Counted from the stretch's first letter, positions 1-9,404 are shown. The stretch is DNA of 64,000 nt from Sphingomonas sp. LaA6.9 (GCF_022601895.1 NZ_JAKVIO010000011.1:1-64000); one strand, 5' to 3'. Made by a program: numbers and translations. The notes: a model not told the origin generated them from the sequence alone.

Positions 1-1452
1 ATCCTCTACTGGAACGGCGCGCCCGATCAGTGGAGCGGGGGCGATGGCTGGCGCGTCGTCTGTATCTTCCTGTCGGTCGCGATCGCCGCACCGTTGTTCC
101 AGACCGCACGCGATCAGGGTGCACGGCGCTTCCCTTATGCCGAAGTCCATAGCCACGCGCTGACCAATGTCGTGATCTGGTGCGCCGGCTGGGCGTTCGT
201 CGGGATCGTGTTCCTGCTCACGCTGCTGCTGTCCGAACTGTTCGCGCTCATCAAGATCACGCTGATCAAGGACCTGCTCGACGAAAACTGGTTTGTCCGC
301 GTGCTGATGGGCGCATCCTTCGGCGCGGCGATCGGCATATTGCGCGAGCAGGATCGGATCGTGCGCGTACTCCAGCGCGTCATCGTCGCGGTGCTGAGCG
401 TGCTGGCGCCCGTGCTCGGCGCGGGATTGCTGCTGTTCCTGCTGAGCCTGCCCTTCACGGGCCTAACGGCGCTGTGGGATGCGACCAAGGCGACGACGCC
501 GATCCTGCTGTCCTGCGTGATCGGCGCGCTGATCCTCGCCAATGCAGTGATCGGCAACAGCGACGAGGAGGAGTCCCGCTCCTTGCCACTGCGCTATGGC
601 GCAATGGCGCTCGGGCTCGCGATGCTGCCGCTTGGCGTAATCGCGGCGATCTCGACGGGGCTTCGTATCGGCCAGTACGGCTTTACCCCCGATCGGCTCT
701 GGGCGCTGGTTTTCGTCGTGATCGCCTGCGCCTATGGTCTGGCCTATCTCGTTGCGCTGTTGCGCGGGCGGCTGAACTGGGCCGATCATCTGCGCCCCGC
801 CAATCTCAAGCTCGCCTTCGGACTCTGCGCGATCGGACTGTTCCTCGCGCTGCCGATTTTGAGTTTCAACGCCATCTCGACGCGCGACCAGGTCGCGCGG
901 CTGGAAAAGGGCAGGGTGACGCCCGAGAAATTCGACTGGGCCGCGCTGCGCTACGATTTCGGTGAAGCGGGCAAGGCCGCTGTAGATCGGCTGGCACGAT
1001 CGTCGTCGCCGGCAATCGCGAAGGCTGCAAAGGCTGCGCTTGCAGCCGATACACGATGGGATCTTGCGGAACGTCAGACAAATGCGGTGCGGGCCGAACG
1101 CGTCCGGCGGACGATCCGCATCGTCCCCGAGCAGGTTGCACTTCCCCGAGGGCTTCTGGAGTCGTTCAATCTGGGCTGGGGCGATGATGCGAGCTATGTG
1201 CTCCACTTTGTGCCGGGCGAGCAGAGTGCGGTGCTGGTTGGCCGATATTGTCGCGACTGTCCGCTGAACGTGCAGGTGACCCGCCTTGATGCGAAAGGCG
1301 CATGGAGCACCGATAGGGCGGATCGCCCTGTGGTGCAGAAGCCCGTTGAGGCCCGGCCCGGCGTGGCGATTTCGGGCGATATCGAGGTGCGTGAGGTGAA
1401 GCGGCGGCAGGTCTTCGTCAACGGTGCCCCCTTGGGCGACGCGTTCGAATAA
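1..1452 (+). CDS. DUF4153-type multi-pass membrane protein (5' end outside window)
   Basis: The frame is open from the first base, so the N-terminus is missing; 483 residues are visible. The first two thirds contain repeated hydrophobic stretches (roughly bases 170-245, 370-470, 490-560, 600-680, 700-770 and 810-870), which predicts a polytopic inner-membrane protein. The last 190 or so residues are hydrophilic and charged, with a CRDC cysteine pair near base 1250. The layout fits the DUF4153 family, whose function is not known. The gene stops 72 bases before gatC and shows no obvious functional link to it. The family assignment rests on overall pattern, not on a catalytic motif. Confidence 0.75.
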   Translation: MLYWNGAPDQWSGGDGWRVVCIFLSVAIAAPLFQTARDQGARRFPYAEVHSHALTNVVIWCAGWAFVGIVFLLTLLLSELFALIKITLIKDLLDENWFVRVLMGASFGAAIGILREQDRIVRVLQRVIVAVLSVLAPVLGAGLLLFLLSLPFTGLTALWDATKATTPILLSCVIGALILANAVIGNSDEEESRSLPLRYGAMALGLAMLPLGVIAAISTGLRIGQYGFTPDRLWALVFVVIACAYGLAYLVALLRGRLNWADHLRPANLKLAFGLCAIGLFLALPILSFNAISTRDQVARLEKGRVTPEKFDWAALRYDFGEAGKAAVDRLARSSSPAIAKAAKAALAADTRWDLAERQTNAVRAERVRRTIRIVPEQVALPRGLLESFNLGWGDDASYVLHFVPGEQSAVLVGRYCRDCPLNVQVTRLDAKGAWSTDRADRPVVQKPVEARPGVAISGDIEVREVKRRQVFVNGAPLGDAFE

Positions 1453-1524
1453 CCTCTCTGCTTGAAGCGCGGCGCGGCGGGTGCTAGCCGCGCTGGCGTC
1501 TATCCGACCTGATTGAAGGCTTTC

Positions 1525-1812
1525 ATGTCCGTCGATACCGCAACCGTGAAGAAGATCGCGAGCCTCGCGCGCATCGCCATGCGCGATGACGAGGCCGAGG
1601 CGATGGTGCCCGAACTCAACAACATCCTCGGCTGGATCGAGCAACTGGGTGAGGTCGACACCAGCGCCGTCGAGCCGATGACCGCGGTGATCCCCAATCA
1701 TCTGCGCCTGCGCGAGGATGTCGTGACCGACGGCAATTGCCGCGACAAGATCCTCGCCAATGCGCCCCAGGCCGAACACGGCTTCTTTGCTGTTCCCAAG
1801 GTGATCGAATAG
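1525..1812 (+). CDS. gatC: Aspartyl/glutamyl-tRNA(Asn/Gln) amidotransferase subunit C
   Basis: This 95-residue protein is the small stabilising subunit of the GatCAB complex, which converts misacylated Glu-tRNA(Gln) and Asp-tRNA(Asn) to the correct aminoacyl-tRNAs. It starts [19 protein letters not shown] and has the family features ELNNIL-WIEQL in the middle and a C-terminal [10 protein letters not shown] chose ATG 1525 because it gives the usual length; an in-frame TTG at 1513 would add four residues. The TAG stop shares one base with the GTG start of gatA, so the two are translationally coupled. Confidence 0.95.
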   Translation: MSVDTATVKKIASLARIAMRDDEAEAMVPELNNILGWIEQLGEVDTSAVEPMTAVIPNHLRLREDVVTDGNCRDKILANAPQAEHGFFAVPKVIE

Positions 1813-3293
1813 TGACCGAACTGACTGACCTTGGCGTTGCCGCCATCCGCGACGGTGTGCGCGACGGCAGCTTTTCCGCGCGCGAAGTCGCGACCGCGTT
1901 CAACGATCGCGTCGCGAAGGCGAAGGCGCTCAACGCATTCCTCGTCGAAACCCCCGATCATGCGCTGAAGGCAGCCGATGCGGCCGATGCTGCGCGCGCT
2001 TCGGGCGATCTCAAGCCACTTTCGGGCGTGCCCATCGGCATGAAGGACCTGTTCTGCACCGATGGCGTACCGACGACCGCGGCGAGCGGCATCCTCGAGG
2101 GCTTCACCCCGACCTATGAGTCGACCGTCTCCGCCAATCTGTGGAACGCGGGCGCGGGCATGCTCGGCAAGCTCAATCTCGACCAGTTCGCGATGGGCTC
2201 GTCCAACGAGACCAGTGCCTTCGGCAACGTAATCTCGCCCTGGCGGCGCAAGGACGGCGGCAATGCGCCGCTCGCACCGGGCGGTTCCTCGGGCGGCAGC
2301 TCCTCGGCGATCTCGGCGCGGCTCTGCCCTGCCGCGACGGGCACCGACACCGGCGGTTCGATCCGCCAGCCCGCGGCCTTCACGGGCATTTCGGGCATCA
2401 AGCCCACCTATGGCCGCTGCTCGCGCTGGGGCACGATCGCCTTTGCCAGCTCGCTCGATCAGGCGGGCCCGATGGCGCGCGACGTGCGCGACTGCGCGAT
2501 CATGCTCGAGGCGATGGCGGGCTTCGACCCGAAGGATTCGACCTCGCTCGAACTCGCCGTGCCCTCATGGGAAGCCGGGCTGTCGAGCGATCTGAAGGGC
2601 AAGAAGATCGGTATTCCAAAGGAATATCGCGTCGACGGCATGCCGCACGAGATCGACACGCTGTGGGAGCAGGGTATCGCATGGCTGAAGGATGCGGGCG
2701 CCGAGATCGTCGAGGTTTCGCTGCCGCACACCAAATATGCGCTGCCCGCCTATTACATCATCGCGCCCGCCGAAGCCTCGTCCAACCTCGCGCGCTATGA
2801 CGGCGTGCGCTATGGCCTGCGCGACCTGCCCGACGGCGCGGGGCTGCAGGACATGTACGCCGCAACGCGCGCAGCGGGCTTCGGTCCCGAGGTCAAGCGG
2901 CGCATCATGATCGGCACCTATGTGCTCTCGGCGGGCTTTTACGACGCCTATTATAATCAGGCGCAGAAGGTCCGCACGCTGATCGCACGCGACTTCGACG
3001 AGGCTTGGAAGAGCTGCGACCTGCTGCTCGCGCCGACCGCGCCGTCGGCGGCGTTCGCGCTCGGCGAGAAATCGGCCGATCCGCTGGCGATGTACCTCAA
3101 CGACGTCTTCACCGTGCCGAGCTCGCTTGCCGGCCTGCCCGCGATGTCGGTGCCCGGCGGGCTCGACGCGCAGGGTCTGCCGCTGGGCCTCCAGATCATC
3201 GGCAAGGCGCTCGATGAGCAGGGCGTGCTCAACGCGGGGCTCGCGATTGAGGAGCGTGCAGGCTTCACGGCGCGGCCGGAGCAATGGTGGTGA
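1812..3293 (+). CDS. gatA: Aspartyl/glutamyl-tRNA amidotransferase subunit A
   Basis: This 493-residue amidase-signature protein releases ammonia from glutamine for GatB. The Ser-cisSer-Lys triad is visible: Lys78 in PIGMKDLF, Ser159 in the glycine/serine loop GGSSGGSSS, and the nucleophile Ser183 in DTGGSIRQP, with the family's 24-residue spacing between the two serines. The start is GTG 1812, overlapping the gatC stop by one base; an earlier frame opening at 1737 lies inside gatC and is not used. The 3' end overlaps the next small gene by 10 bases. Confidence 0.97.
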   Translation: MTELTDLGVAAIRDGVRDGSFSAREVATAFNDRVAKAKALNAFLVETPDHALKAADAADAARASGDLKPLSGVPIGMKDLFCTDGVPTTAASGILEGFTPTYESTVSANLWNAGAGMLGKLNLDQFAMGSSNETSAFGNVISPWRRKDGGNAPLAPGGSSGGSSSAISARLCPAATGTDTGGSIRQPAAFTGISGIKPTYGRCSRWGTIAFASSLDQAGPMARDVRDCAIMLEAMAGFDPKDSTSLELAVPSWEAGLSSDLKGKKIGIPKEYRVDGMPHEIDTLWEQGIAWLKDAGAEIVEVSLPHTKYALPAYYIIAPAEASSNLARYDGVRYGLRDLPDGAGLQDMYAATRAAGFGPEVKRRIMIGTYVLSAGFYDAYYNQAQKVRTLIARDFDEAWKSCDLLLAPTAPSAAFALGEKSADPLAMYLNDVFTVPSSLAGLPAMSVPGGLDAQGLPLGLQIIGKALDEQGVLNAGLAIEERAGFTARPEQWW

Positions 3294-3595
3294 AAAGCCC
3301 CCTAGGCCGAGCAAGGTTGCTTCAACCCATCCTTTGGTTCGGCCTGCTGTTTTGGTGTGGTTGGGTGATTGCGCTGTTGTCAGGAGGCAGCAGCAATTCG
3401 ATCAACTTCTGGGCTGCGGCGTTCTTTGGGGGGCTAGGATTGCTGAGCTATTTCAATGCATGCCCAAAATGTCACACCAATCTGGCCTCAATGACATCCC
3501 GCCCTCAAGCCGAGTGCAAAGCGTGTGGAGAGGACCTTACCCGACCACATAGAATTATTGGATCGCTTGGTTCAGCGAACGGAATCGAGAAATGA
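3284..3595 (+). CDS. Small membrane protein with C-terminal zinc ribbon, unknown function
   Basis: This 103-residue protein has two hydrophobic helices (about residues 12-32 and 40-58) followed by paired CxxC motifs, CPKC and CKAC, 19 residues apart, which look like a zinc ribbon facing one side of the membrane. I do not recognise a family with a known role. It begins inside the gatA end and its TGA overlaps the gatB ATG by four bases, so it sits in the gat operon and is probably co-translated. Its base composition is visibly lower in GC than gatA and gatB, suggesting later insertion. It is real by frame, coupling and motif, but its function is open. Confidence 0.75.
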   Translation: MVVKSPLGRARLLQPILWFGLLFWCGWVIALLSGGSSNSINFWAAAFFGGLGLLSYFNACPKCHTNLASMTSRPQAECKACGEDLTRPHRIIGSLGSANGIEK

Positions 3596-5076
3596 CTGAG
3601 AGCACGTACAGAATTCAGGGCGCAACGGGCGAGTGGGAGGTCGTGATCGGCCTCGAGGTCCATGCGCAGGTCACCTCCAACGCCAAGCTCTTCTCGGGCG
3701 CGGCGACAGCGTTCGGCGCGGAGCCCAACAGCCAGGTGTCGCTGATCGATGCGGCGATGCCGGGCATGCTGCCCGTGCCCAATAAGGAGTGCATCCGTCA
3801 GGCGGTGCGCACGGGCATGGCGATCGACGCGCAGATCAACAAATGGTCGCGCTTCGACCGCAAGAACTATTTCTACGCGGATCTGCCGCAGGGTTACCAG
3901 ATCTCGCAGCTCTATCATCCGCTGGTGGGCGAGGGCGCGATCGAGGTGACGCTCGACGAGAAGGATCCCGACAGCGCGGTGAAGCGTATCGGCATCGAGC
4001 GCATCCATGTCGAGCAGGATGCGGGCAAGCTGATGCACGACCAGCATCCGACGCGCTCCTATGTCGACCTCAACCGTTCGGGCGTCGCGCTGATGGAAAT
4101 CGTCTCGCGCCCAGATATGCGTTCTCCTGCGGAAGCAGGGGCTTACGTCAAGAAGCTGAGATCGATCCTCCGCTATGTCGGCTCGTGCGACGGCAATATG
4201 GAAGAAGGCTCGATGCGCGCCGACGTCAATGTCAGCGTCCGCAAGCCCGGCGACGAATTCGGCACGCGGACCGAGACCAAGAACGTCAATTCGGTCCGCT
4301 TCGTGATGGCGGTGATCGAGCACGAGGCGAACCGACAGGTCGATGTGCTCGAATCGGGCGGCACGGTCGTGCAGGAAACGCGGCTCTACGATCCCGATCG
4401 CAACGAGACGCGGTCGATGCGCTCCAAGGAGGACGCGCACGACTATCGCTATTTCCCCGATCCCGACCTGCTGCCGCTCGAACTCGACGATGCGTTTCTC
4501 GAGGAATGCCGCGCGTCTCTGCCCGAGCTGCCTGATGCCAAGCGCAAGCGCTACGAGGGCGAGCTCGGCCTGACCGCCTATGCTGCCGCGGTGCTGACCG
4601 CCGAGGCCGAAACCGCGCGCTGGTTCGAGGCTTTGCTCGCCGAATGCGGCGATCAGGGCATGGCCAAGGCCGCATCCAACTGGCTGATTTCGGACCTGTT
4701 CGGCGCACTGAACCGCCTCGGGCTCGATATCGAGCACAGCCCGGTTTCACCGAAGCAGGGCGCGGAGCTGCTCAAGCTGGTCGCCGATGGCACGCTTTCG
4801 GGCACGCTCGCCAAGCAGGTCTTCGAGATCATGCTCGAGACGCGCCAGGACCCCGGCGTCATCGTCGAGGAAAAGGGCCTGAAGCAGACCAGCGACACCG
4901 GCGCGATCGAGGAAGTGATCGCGGGCGTGCTCGCGGCCAATGCCGACAAGGTCGAGCAGTACAAGAGCGGCAAGGAAGCGCTGTTCGGCTTCTTCGTCGG
5001 CCAGACGATGAAGGCGATGGGCGGCAAGGCCAATCCCAAGGTTGTCAATGACCTGCTCAAGAAGGCGCTTGCCTGA
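3592..5076 (+). CDS. gatB: Aspartyl/glutamyl-tRNA amidotransferase subunit B
   Basis: This 494-residue protein is the tRNA-binding kinase subunit of GatCAB, which activates the misacylated amino acid with ATP before amidation. Family signatures are [10 protein letters not shown] near residue 17 and [10 protein letters not shown] at about residues 284-293, and the C-terminal third carries the helical GatB/YqeY tail ([15 protein letters not shown]). The length is typical. The ATG overlaps the stop of the small zinc-ribbon gene by four bases. About fifty bases of non-coding sequence follow. Confidence 0.97.
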   Translation: MTESTYRIQGATGEWEVVIGLEVHAQVTSNAKLFSGAATAFGAEPNSQVSLIDAAMPGMLPVPNKECIRQAVRTGMAIDAQINKWSRFDRKNYFYADLPQGYQISQLYHPLVGEGAIEVTLDEKDPDSAVKRIGIERIHVEQDAGKLMHDQHPTRSYVDLNRSGVALMEIVSRPDMRSPAEAGAYVKKLRSILRYVGSCDGNMEEGSMRADVNVSVRKPGDEFGTRTETKNVNSVRFVMAVIEHEANRQVDVLESGGTVVQETRLYDPDRNETRSMRSKEDAHDYRYFPDPDLLPLELDDAFLEECRASLPELPDAKRKRYEGELGLTAYAAAVLTAEAETARWFEALLAECGDQGMAKAASNWLISDLFGALNRLGLDIEHSPVSPKQGAELLKLVADGTLSGTLAKQVFEIMLETRQDPGVIVEEKGLKQTSDTGAIEEVIAGVLAANADKVEQYKSGKEALFGFFVGQTMKAMGGKANPKVVNDLLKKALA

Positions 5077-5129
5077 ATCGACTTCTCCCTCCAGATCATT
5101 GCCGGTTCAATTTCCGGGGGGAAATACAA

Positions 5130-5600
5130 ATGAGAGGGTATGTAAGGGCGTGCGCCATTGTGGCGCTGCTCGCGGCCGCGCCGTATGCGCATGCTGAACA
5201 GCCGGCGTCAGCGCCGCCGGCGGCCACCGAGAATGAAGACGATCCCAGCAAGTTCTTCTGGTTCAACAAGAGCGATACGCCCGTCGATGTCGCCAGGACC
5301 GACATCAGCTATTGCCTCGCTCAGGTAAGCTCGGTCCGTGCGATGCAGCGCCCGGACAGCTATAGCGGCGGATTGATCGGCGCCCTGGTTAGCGGGATCA
5401 TCAACGGGATTACAGAGGGTGTGGAATCCCGCCGCATGCGCGATGCCGGGATGCGCAAGTGCATGGGACTGTACGGATATGCCCGCTTTCAAGTGCCCGA
5501 GCCGCAATGGAACGAGATGATGCGCGCATCGGACGCGCTTGACCGTCTCGCGGTTTATGCAACTGGCCCCGTTCCCGTCACCGAAAGGCTCGATCCATGA
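5130..5600 (+). CDS. Secreted protein of unknown function
   Basis: This 156-residue protein begins with a clear Sec signal peptide (MRGYVRACAIVALLAAAPYAHA, cut after AHA near residue 22). The mature part is small, has a glycine-rich stretch GGLIGALVSGIINGI around residues 86-100 and two cysteines (SYCLAQ and RKCMGL) that could form a disulphide. I do not recognise the family. The TGA overlaps the next ATG by four bases, so it is coupled to the secreted protein downstream; the pair probably acts together in the periplasm or outer membrane. Confidence 0.8.
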   Translation: MRGYVRACAIVALLAAAPYAHAEQPASAPPAATENEDDPSKFFWFNKSDTPVDVARTDISYCLAQVSSVRAMQRPDSYSGGLIGALVSGIINGITEGVESRRMRDAGMRKCMGLYGYARFQVPEPQWNEMMRASDALDRLAVYATGPVPVTERLDP

Positions 5601-6451
5601 AACGCGCACTGCTTTCGTTCGGCGCGGGCGCGCTGATCGTGCTGTCATTTGCCTCTGCCCCGGCAGAAGCAGCCAAGCGGCTGAAGCCCGGCAAAGTCCA
5701 GCTCGATCCTGCGCTCGGCTATGTCCTTGTCCGCGTCGGCCCCAAGATCGGTAAGAAGGAAAAAGCGCCCAATATCTATATCTGGCGCTTCGATCCTGCG
5801 AGCAACCGGCTGCGCACGACGCGCAAGTCGGACCCAAGCCGCGTTGCCAAGGGTGAAGATGTTTCGGTCTTCTTCGGGGATCGGCCTTTCGTCACCACGA
5901 CGGGCGAAAGCGCGTTCCTCGCCTCGGTAACCCCGGGCGACTATGTCATCCACGGCACGGAATCGACGTGTTTCTGCCTCGGCAGCTACCGCTTTTCAGT
6001 GAAGGCAGGCGAAGTGACCGATATCGGCACGGTGATTGTCGCGCGCGAGGATGGTGGCACGGGCTACGAGGAACTTCGCTCCCACAGGGTTGCGAGCGAT
6101 CTGCTCGATCGTCCCTTTGCCGTAACCGATATTATCGCGGTGCGACCGGCGGGGGAAGGCGATCCGATTCCCGCGGATCTGGCGCAGGCGAAGATCGTGC
6201 GCGCAGAGCTGGTCGCGGACGTGCGCTTTCCCAATACCGGCCCGACGCGCGTGATGTATCCGGGCGGCCTGCTGGTCAATCGCGCGGCGGGGCTTCCTGC
6301 CCCGGTTTCGGGGGATATGAAGGCGCTTGTTGATTCGTTGCGTCCCGCCGGCGCAGACGAGGGCATCGTCGCGGCGCCCGTTCCCGAGAAGGAGCAGCCC
6401 GCCAGCGCTGAAAAGGCAGCTCCGGTCGCAGCGGAAAGCGGCGAGCGCTGA
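5597..6451 (+). CDS. Secreted protein of unknown function, coupled to the preceding gene
   Basis: This 284-residue protein has a signal peptide (MKRALLSFGAGALIVLSFASAPAEA, cut near residue 25). The mature domain looks beta-rich, with a conserved-looking TESTCFCLGSYRF segment near residue 121 that places two cysteines one residue apart. The last 50 residues are low-complexity alanine, proline and glutamate. I know no function for it. It overlaps the previous gene by four bases and is followed by two tandem hairpins (6461-6517), so the two genes form a short transcription unit. Confidence 0.8.
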   Translation: MKRALLSFGAGALIVLSFASAPAEAAKRLKPGKVQLDPALGYVLVRVGPKIGKKEKAPNIYIWRFDPASNRLRTTRKSDPSRVAKGEDVSVFFGDRPFVTTTGESAFLASVTPGDYVIHGTESTCFCLGSYRFSVKAGEVTDIGTVIVAREDGGTGYEELRSHRVASDLLDRPFAVTDIIAVRPAGEGDPIPADLAQAKIVRAELVADVRFPNTGPTRVMYPGGLLVNRAAGLPAPVSGDMKALVDSLRPAGADEGIVAAPVPEKEQPASAEKAAPVAAESGER

Positions 6452-6460
6452 GGGGGACGG

Positions 6461-6517
6461 CCGATCGCCTGACGCGATCGGGGATATGCCGCCGAAGGGG
6501 GTGGGGCACCCCCTTCG
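6461..6517 (+). terminator. Tandem hairpins after the secreted-protein pair
   Basis: An 8-bp perfect stem (CCGATCGC / GCGATCGG, 6461-6468 with 6474-6481) is followed by a 10-bp perfect stem (CGAAGGGGGT / ACCCCCTTCG, 6493-6502 with 6508-6517). There is no T-run, so this is a candidate terminator or 3'-end stabiliser rather than a textbook intrinsic terminator. Confidence 0.4.
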
Positions 6518-6561
6518 CAATGCATCTGATCCGGGAAAGCATGGAGCTGCGCGTGACAAGC

Positions 6562-6589
6562 TTGCCCTTGCCGGTGCTCCTGCTATAGA
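6562..6589 (+). promoter_or_regulatory. Probable promoter of tRNA-Leu
   Basis: TTGCCC (6562-6567) and TATAGA (6584-6589) are separated by 16 bases and lie about 24 bases before the mature 5' end of the tRNA. The match to a housekeeping sigma-70 promoter is fair. Confidence 0.4.
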
Positions 6590-6612
6590 CGCCGCCGACC
6601 GGCGGTCCTCAA

Positions 6613-6697
6613 GCGGGCGTGGCGGAACTGGTAGACGCGCTGGATTTAGGTTCCAGTATCGCAAGATGTGGGGGTTCGAGTCCCTTCGCCCGCACCA
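6613..6697 (+). tRNA. tRNA-Leu (anticodon TAG)
   Basis: This 85-base tRNA has the acceptor pair GCGGGCG / CGCCCGC and an encoded CCA end. The anticodon stem CTGGA / TCCAG encloses the loop TTTAGGT with anticodon TAG at 6647-6649, reading CUA and related leucine codons. A short variable arm and the T-loop GGTTCGAGTCC complete a class II leucine tRNA. Confidence 0.96.
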
Positions 6698-6762
6698 GTT
6701 TCGCTTCAGGCGAGCGGAGGCAAGGCCAACCAGATTCCTGATAATGAAGGCGTTTGAGAGAA

Positions 6763-8346
6763 ATGCAGACTGTCGAGACGTTGAATGAAGGCCTGAAGCG
6801 GGCCTACACGCTCACCATCACCGCGAAGGACATCGACGCGCGTGTGGAGAAAGAGATCAAGACCGTCGCGCCGCAGGTGCGCATGCCTGGCTTCCGCCCC
6901 GGCAAGGTGCCCGCGAACCTCGTCCGCAAGATGCACGGCGAGGCGCTCCATCAGGACGCGCTGAACGGGTCGATCCAGGAAGGTGTGCAGAAGCTGCTCG
7001 CCGACAACAAGCTGCGCCCCGCGATGCAGCCCTCGGTCGAGCTGAACGAAGGTTATGAGCCCGGCAAGGATGCCGAGGTAAAGGTCGCGCTTGAAGTGCT
7101 GCCCGACGTGCCCGCGCCTTCGATCGAAGGCATCAAGCTTGAGCGCCTGACCGTCGAGGTCGAGGAAGCCAAGGTTGACGAGGCGCTCGCCAGCATGGCG
7201 TCGCAGAACAAGCAGTTCGAGGAAGCGGCCAAGAGCCACAAGGCGAAGGAAGGCGACCTGGTCGTCATGGATTTCGTCGGCAAGGTCGACGGCGTCGCCT
7301 TCGAGGGCGGCACGGGCGAGGGCATGTCGGTCGAGATCGGCTCGGGCCGCCTCATCCCCGGCTTCGAGGATCAGCTCGTTGGCGTGAAGGCTAATGACGA
7401 GAAGACCATCAACGTGACCTTCCCCGAGGATTACAACGTCGAGACGCTCAAGGGTAAGCCCGCGACGTTCGACCTGGTGATCAACGAGGTCCGCGTTCCC
7501 AAGGAAGCCAAGGCCGACGAGGACTTCGCCAAGTCGCTCGGTCTCGAAAGCCTCGAGCAGCTTCGCGGTCTGCTGAAGGGCCAGCTCGAGCAGGAGCTCA
7601 ACGGCCTGACGCGCACGCACATGAAGCGCAAGCTGCTCGACCAGCTCGCCGCCAATCACGATTTCGAGGTTCCCCCCTCGATGGTCGAAGCCGAGTTCAA
7701 CCAGATCTGGGCGCAGCTCCAGCACGAGGCGAGCCACGAGGAAGACCCCGAGGCGGCGCTCAAGGAAATGGAAGCCGACCGCGAGGACTACCGCAACATC
7801 GCGGTGCGTCGCGTGCGTCTCGGCCTGCTTCTCTCCGAGATCGGCCAGGCCAATGGCGTCGAGGTCAGCATGCAGGAGATGAACCGGCTGATCGCGCAGG
7901 CCGCGCAGCAATATCGTCCCGAGGATCGCGAACGCTTCGTCCAGTACATCCAGCAGGAGCCGATGGCTGCCGCACAGCTTCGCGCGCCGCTCTATGAGGA
8001 CAAGGTCGTCGACTTCCTGTTCTCCAAGGCCGAAATCACCGATCGCACGGTGAGCCGCGAGCAGCTCGAAGCCGAGATCGAGGCCGAGGATGACGGCCAT
8101 GTCCATGGTCCGGGCTGCGGCCACGACCATGACCATGATCATGGTGAAAAGCCCAAGGCCAAGAAGCCTGCGCCCAAGAAGGCCGATGCAGAGGAAAAGG
8201 CCGAAAAGCCCGCCAAGGCGAAGGCCGAGAAGGCTGACGCCAAGGCTGAAAAGCCGGCTGCCAAGAAAGCTGCGGCGAAGGCGGACGACGCTGCACCCGC
8301 AGCCGAGAAGAAGCCTGCGGTCAAAAAACCGGCTGCAAAGAAGTAA
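6763..8346 (+). CDS. tig: Trigger factor with long histidine- and lysine-rich tail
   Basis: This ribosome-associated chaperone and peptidyl-prolyl isomerase is 527 residues long, against about 430-450 for most trigger factors. The N-terminal ribosome-docking loop GFRPGKVPANLV is near residues 44-55, the FKBP-type PPIase domain follows at roughly 150-240 (DLVVMDFVGKVDG, IPGFEDQLVG), and the helical chaperone domain runs to about residue 435. The extra C-terminus first has a histidine cluster (GHVHGPGCGHDHDHDHGE) and then about 70 residues of Lys/Ala/Pro/Glu repeats. I chose ATG 6763 over an in-frame TTG at 6754 because it gives the usual MQTVETLNEG start. The gene lies 65 bases after the tRNA, not directly next to clpP; a glycosyltransferase gene intervenes. 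Confidence 0.96.
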   Translation: MQTVETLNEGLKRAYTLTITAKDIDARVEKEIKTVAPQVRMPGFRPGKVPANLVRKMHGEALHQDALNGSIQEGVQKLLADNKLRPAMQPSVELNEGYEPGKDAEVKVALEVLPDVPAPSIEGIKLERLTVEVEEAKVDEALASMASQNKQFEEAAKSHKAKEGDLVVMDFVGKVDGVAFEGGTGEGMSVEIGSGRLIPGFEDQLVGVKANDEKTINVTFPEDYNVETLKGKPATFDLVINEVRVPKEAKADEDFAKSLGLESLEQLRGLLKGQLEQELNGLTRTHMKRKLLDQLAANHDFEVPPSMVEAEFNQIWAQLQHEASHEEDPEAALKEMEADREDYRNIAVRRVRLGLLLSEIGQANGVEVSMQEMNRLIAQAAQQYRPEDRERFVQYIQQEPMAAAQLRAPLYEDKVVDFLFSKAEITDRTVSREQLEAEIEAEDDGHVHGPGCGHDHDHDHGEKPKAKKPAPKKADAEEKAEKPAKAKAEKADAKAEKPAAKKAAAKADDAAPAAEKKPAVKKPAAKK

Positions 8347-8367
8347 GACGCCAGGGACGGGGGGGAA

Positions 8368-9339
8368 ATGGCACAACCGGATAGCGTGAAGGCGGGCGCA
8401 CTGCCCGCCGGGCTCAGGGTCGCCGTTCTTCTCCCCTGCTACAACGAGGAAGCCGCGATCGCGCAGACGATCGCGGGCTTCCGGGCCGCGCTGCCTGGCG
8501 CCGCCATCTATGTCTACGACAACAACAGTCGCGACCGCACCGTAGAGGTTGCACAGCAGGCGGGCGCGATCGTCCGCACCGAGCGCATGCAGGGCAAGGG
8601 CCATGTGGTGCGCCGGATGTTCGCGGACATCGACGCCGACATCTATGTCATGGCCGATGGCGACGCGACATACGACGCCGCCGCAGCGCCCGCGCTCGTC
8701 GCGCGGCTGTGGGGCGAACAGCTCGACATGGTCGTGGGTGCGCGCAAATCCGAGGTGGAGGAGGCCTATCGTCGTGGCCACCGCTTCGGCAACGCCATGC
8801 TGACGGGCCTGCTCGCACGACTGTTCGGACGCAGTTTCAGCGATATTCTCTCTGGTTACAGGGTTTTCTCGCGACGTTTCGTGAAGAGCTTTCCCGTGCT
8901 TTCGGGCGGGTTTGAGATCGAAACCGAGATCAGCGTGCATGCGCTCGAACTCAAGATGCCCGTGGCCGAGGAAATCACCCAATATGGCGCCCGACCGGAA
9001 GGGTCGGTGTCGAAGCTGTCGACCTATCGCGACGGCTTCCGCATCCTCAACATGATCGTCACGCTGTTTCGCAACGAGCGTCCTGCGCTGTTTTTCGGCA
9101 TCGTCGCGGCGCTGCTGGCGTCGCTGTCGATCATCCTCGCGATACCGCTTGCGATCGACTATCTCCACACCGGACTGGTGCCGCGACTGCCCACGGCCGT
9201 GCTCGTGACGGGCCTCATGATTCTGGCGTTTTTGAGCCTGTTCAGCGGACTGATTCTGGACACCGTGGTGCGCGGTCGCCGTGAGTTTCGCCGGCTCGCC
9301 TATCTGTCCCAACCGGCTCCGGGCGGCAAGCCGGCTTGA
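8368..9339 (+). CDS. Family 2 glycosyltransferase with two C-terminal membrane helices
   Basis: This 323-residue protein has a GT-A fold start (VAVLLPCYNEEAAIAQT), DNNSRDRT near residue 51 and the metal-binding DGD in YVMADGDATYD. Two hydrophobic helices at about residues 240-262 and 276-300 anchor it to the inner membrane. The pattern resembles dolichyl/polyprenyl-phosphate sugar synthases of the DPM1/GtrB type, so it probably loads a sugar onto a lipid carrier, but the donor and acceptor cannot be read from the sequence. It sits between tig and clpP, 21 bases after tig, with no obvious role in protein folding. Confidence 0.88.
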   Translation: MAQPDSVKAGALPAGLRVAVLLPCYNEEAAIAQTIAGFRAALPGAAIYVYDNNSRDRTVEVAQQAGAIVRTERMQGKGHVVRRMFADIDADIYVMADGDATYDAAAAPALVARLWGEQLDMVVGARKSEVEEAYRRGHRFGNAMLTGLLARLFGRSFSDILSGYRVFSRRFVKSFPVLSGGFEIETEISVHALELKMPVAEEITQYGARPEGSVSKLSTYRDGFRILNMIVTLFRNERPALFFGIVAALLASLSIILAIPLAIDYLHTGLVPRLPTAVLVTGLMILAFLSLFSGLILDTVVRGRREFRRLAYLSQPAPGGKPA

Positions 9340-9364
9340 AGCCGGTCGGCTTTCAACCGATATA
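9335..9364 (+). promoter_or_regulatory. Probable clpP promoter, heat-shock-like
   Basis: CTTGAA (9335-9340) overlaps the stop of the glycosyltransferase gene, and CCGATATA (9357-9364) follows after 16 bases. Read as sigma-70 it is TTGAAG, 17 bases, GATATA. The CTTGAA box and CC-rich -10 also resemble the sigma-32 class, which would suit clpP. This is inference from pattern only. Confidence 0.4.
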
Positions 9365-9404
9365 GGGTGGGCAAAAGGCTCACTTCAGGAAAAACGGATC
9401 TCCC

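Noticed and set aside
8090-8346. Frameshift at the trigger factor end creating the odd tail
   Set aside because: The frame continues without interruption, codon bias remains normal, and the residue pattern (clustered His, then Lys-Ala-Lys-Pro) is biased in this frame specifically.
6706-9312. 868-codon open frame on the minus strand over tig and the glycosyltransferase
   Set aside because: It is antisense to two well-supported genes, and its histidine-, leucine- and arginine-rich translation has no recognisable domain. Such frames are expected opposite high-GC genes.
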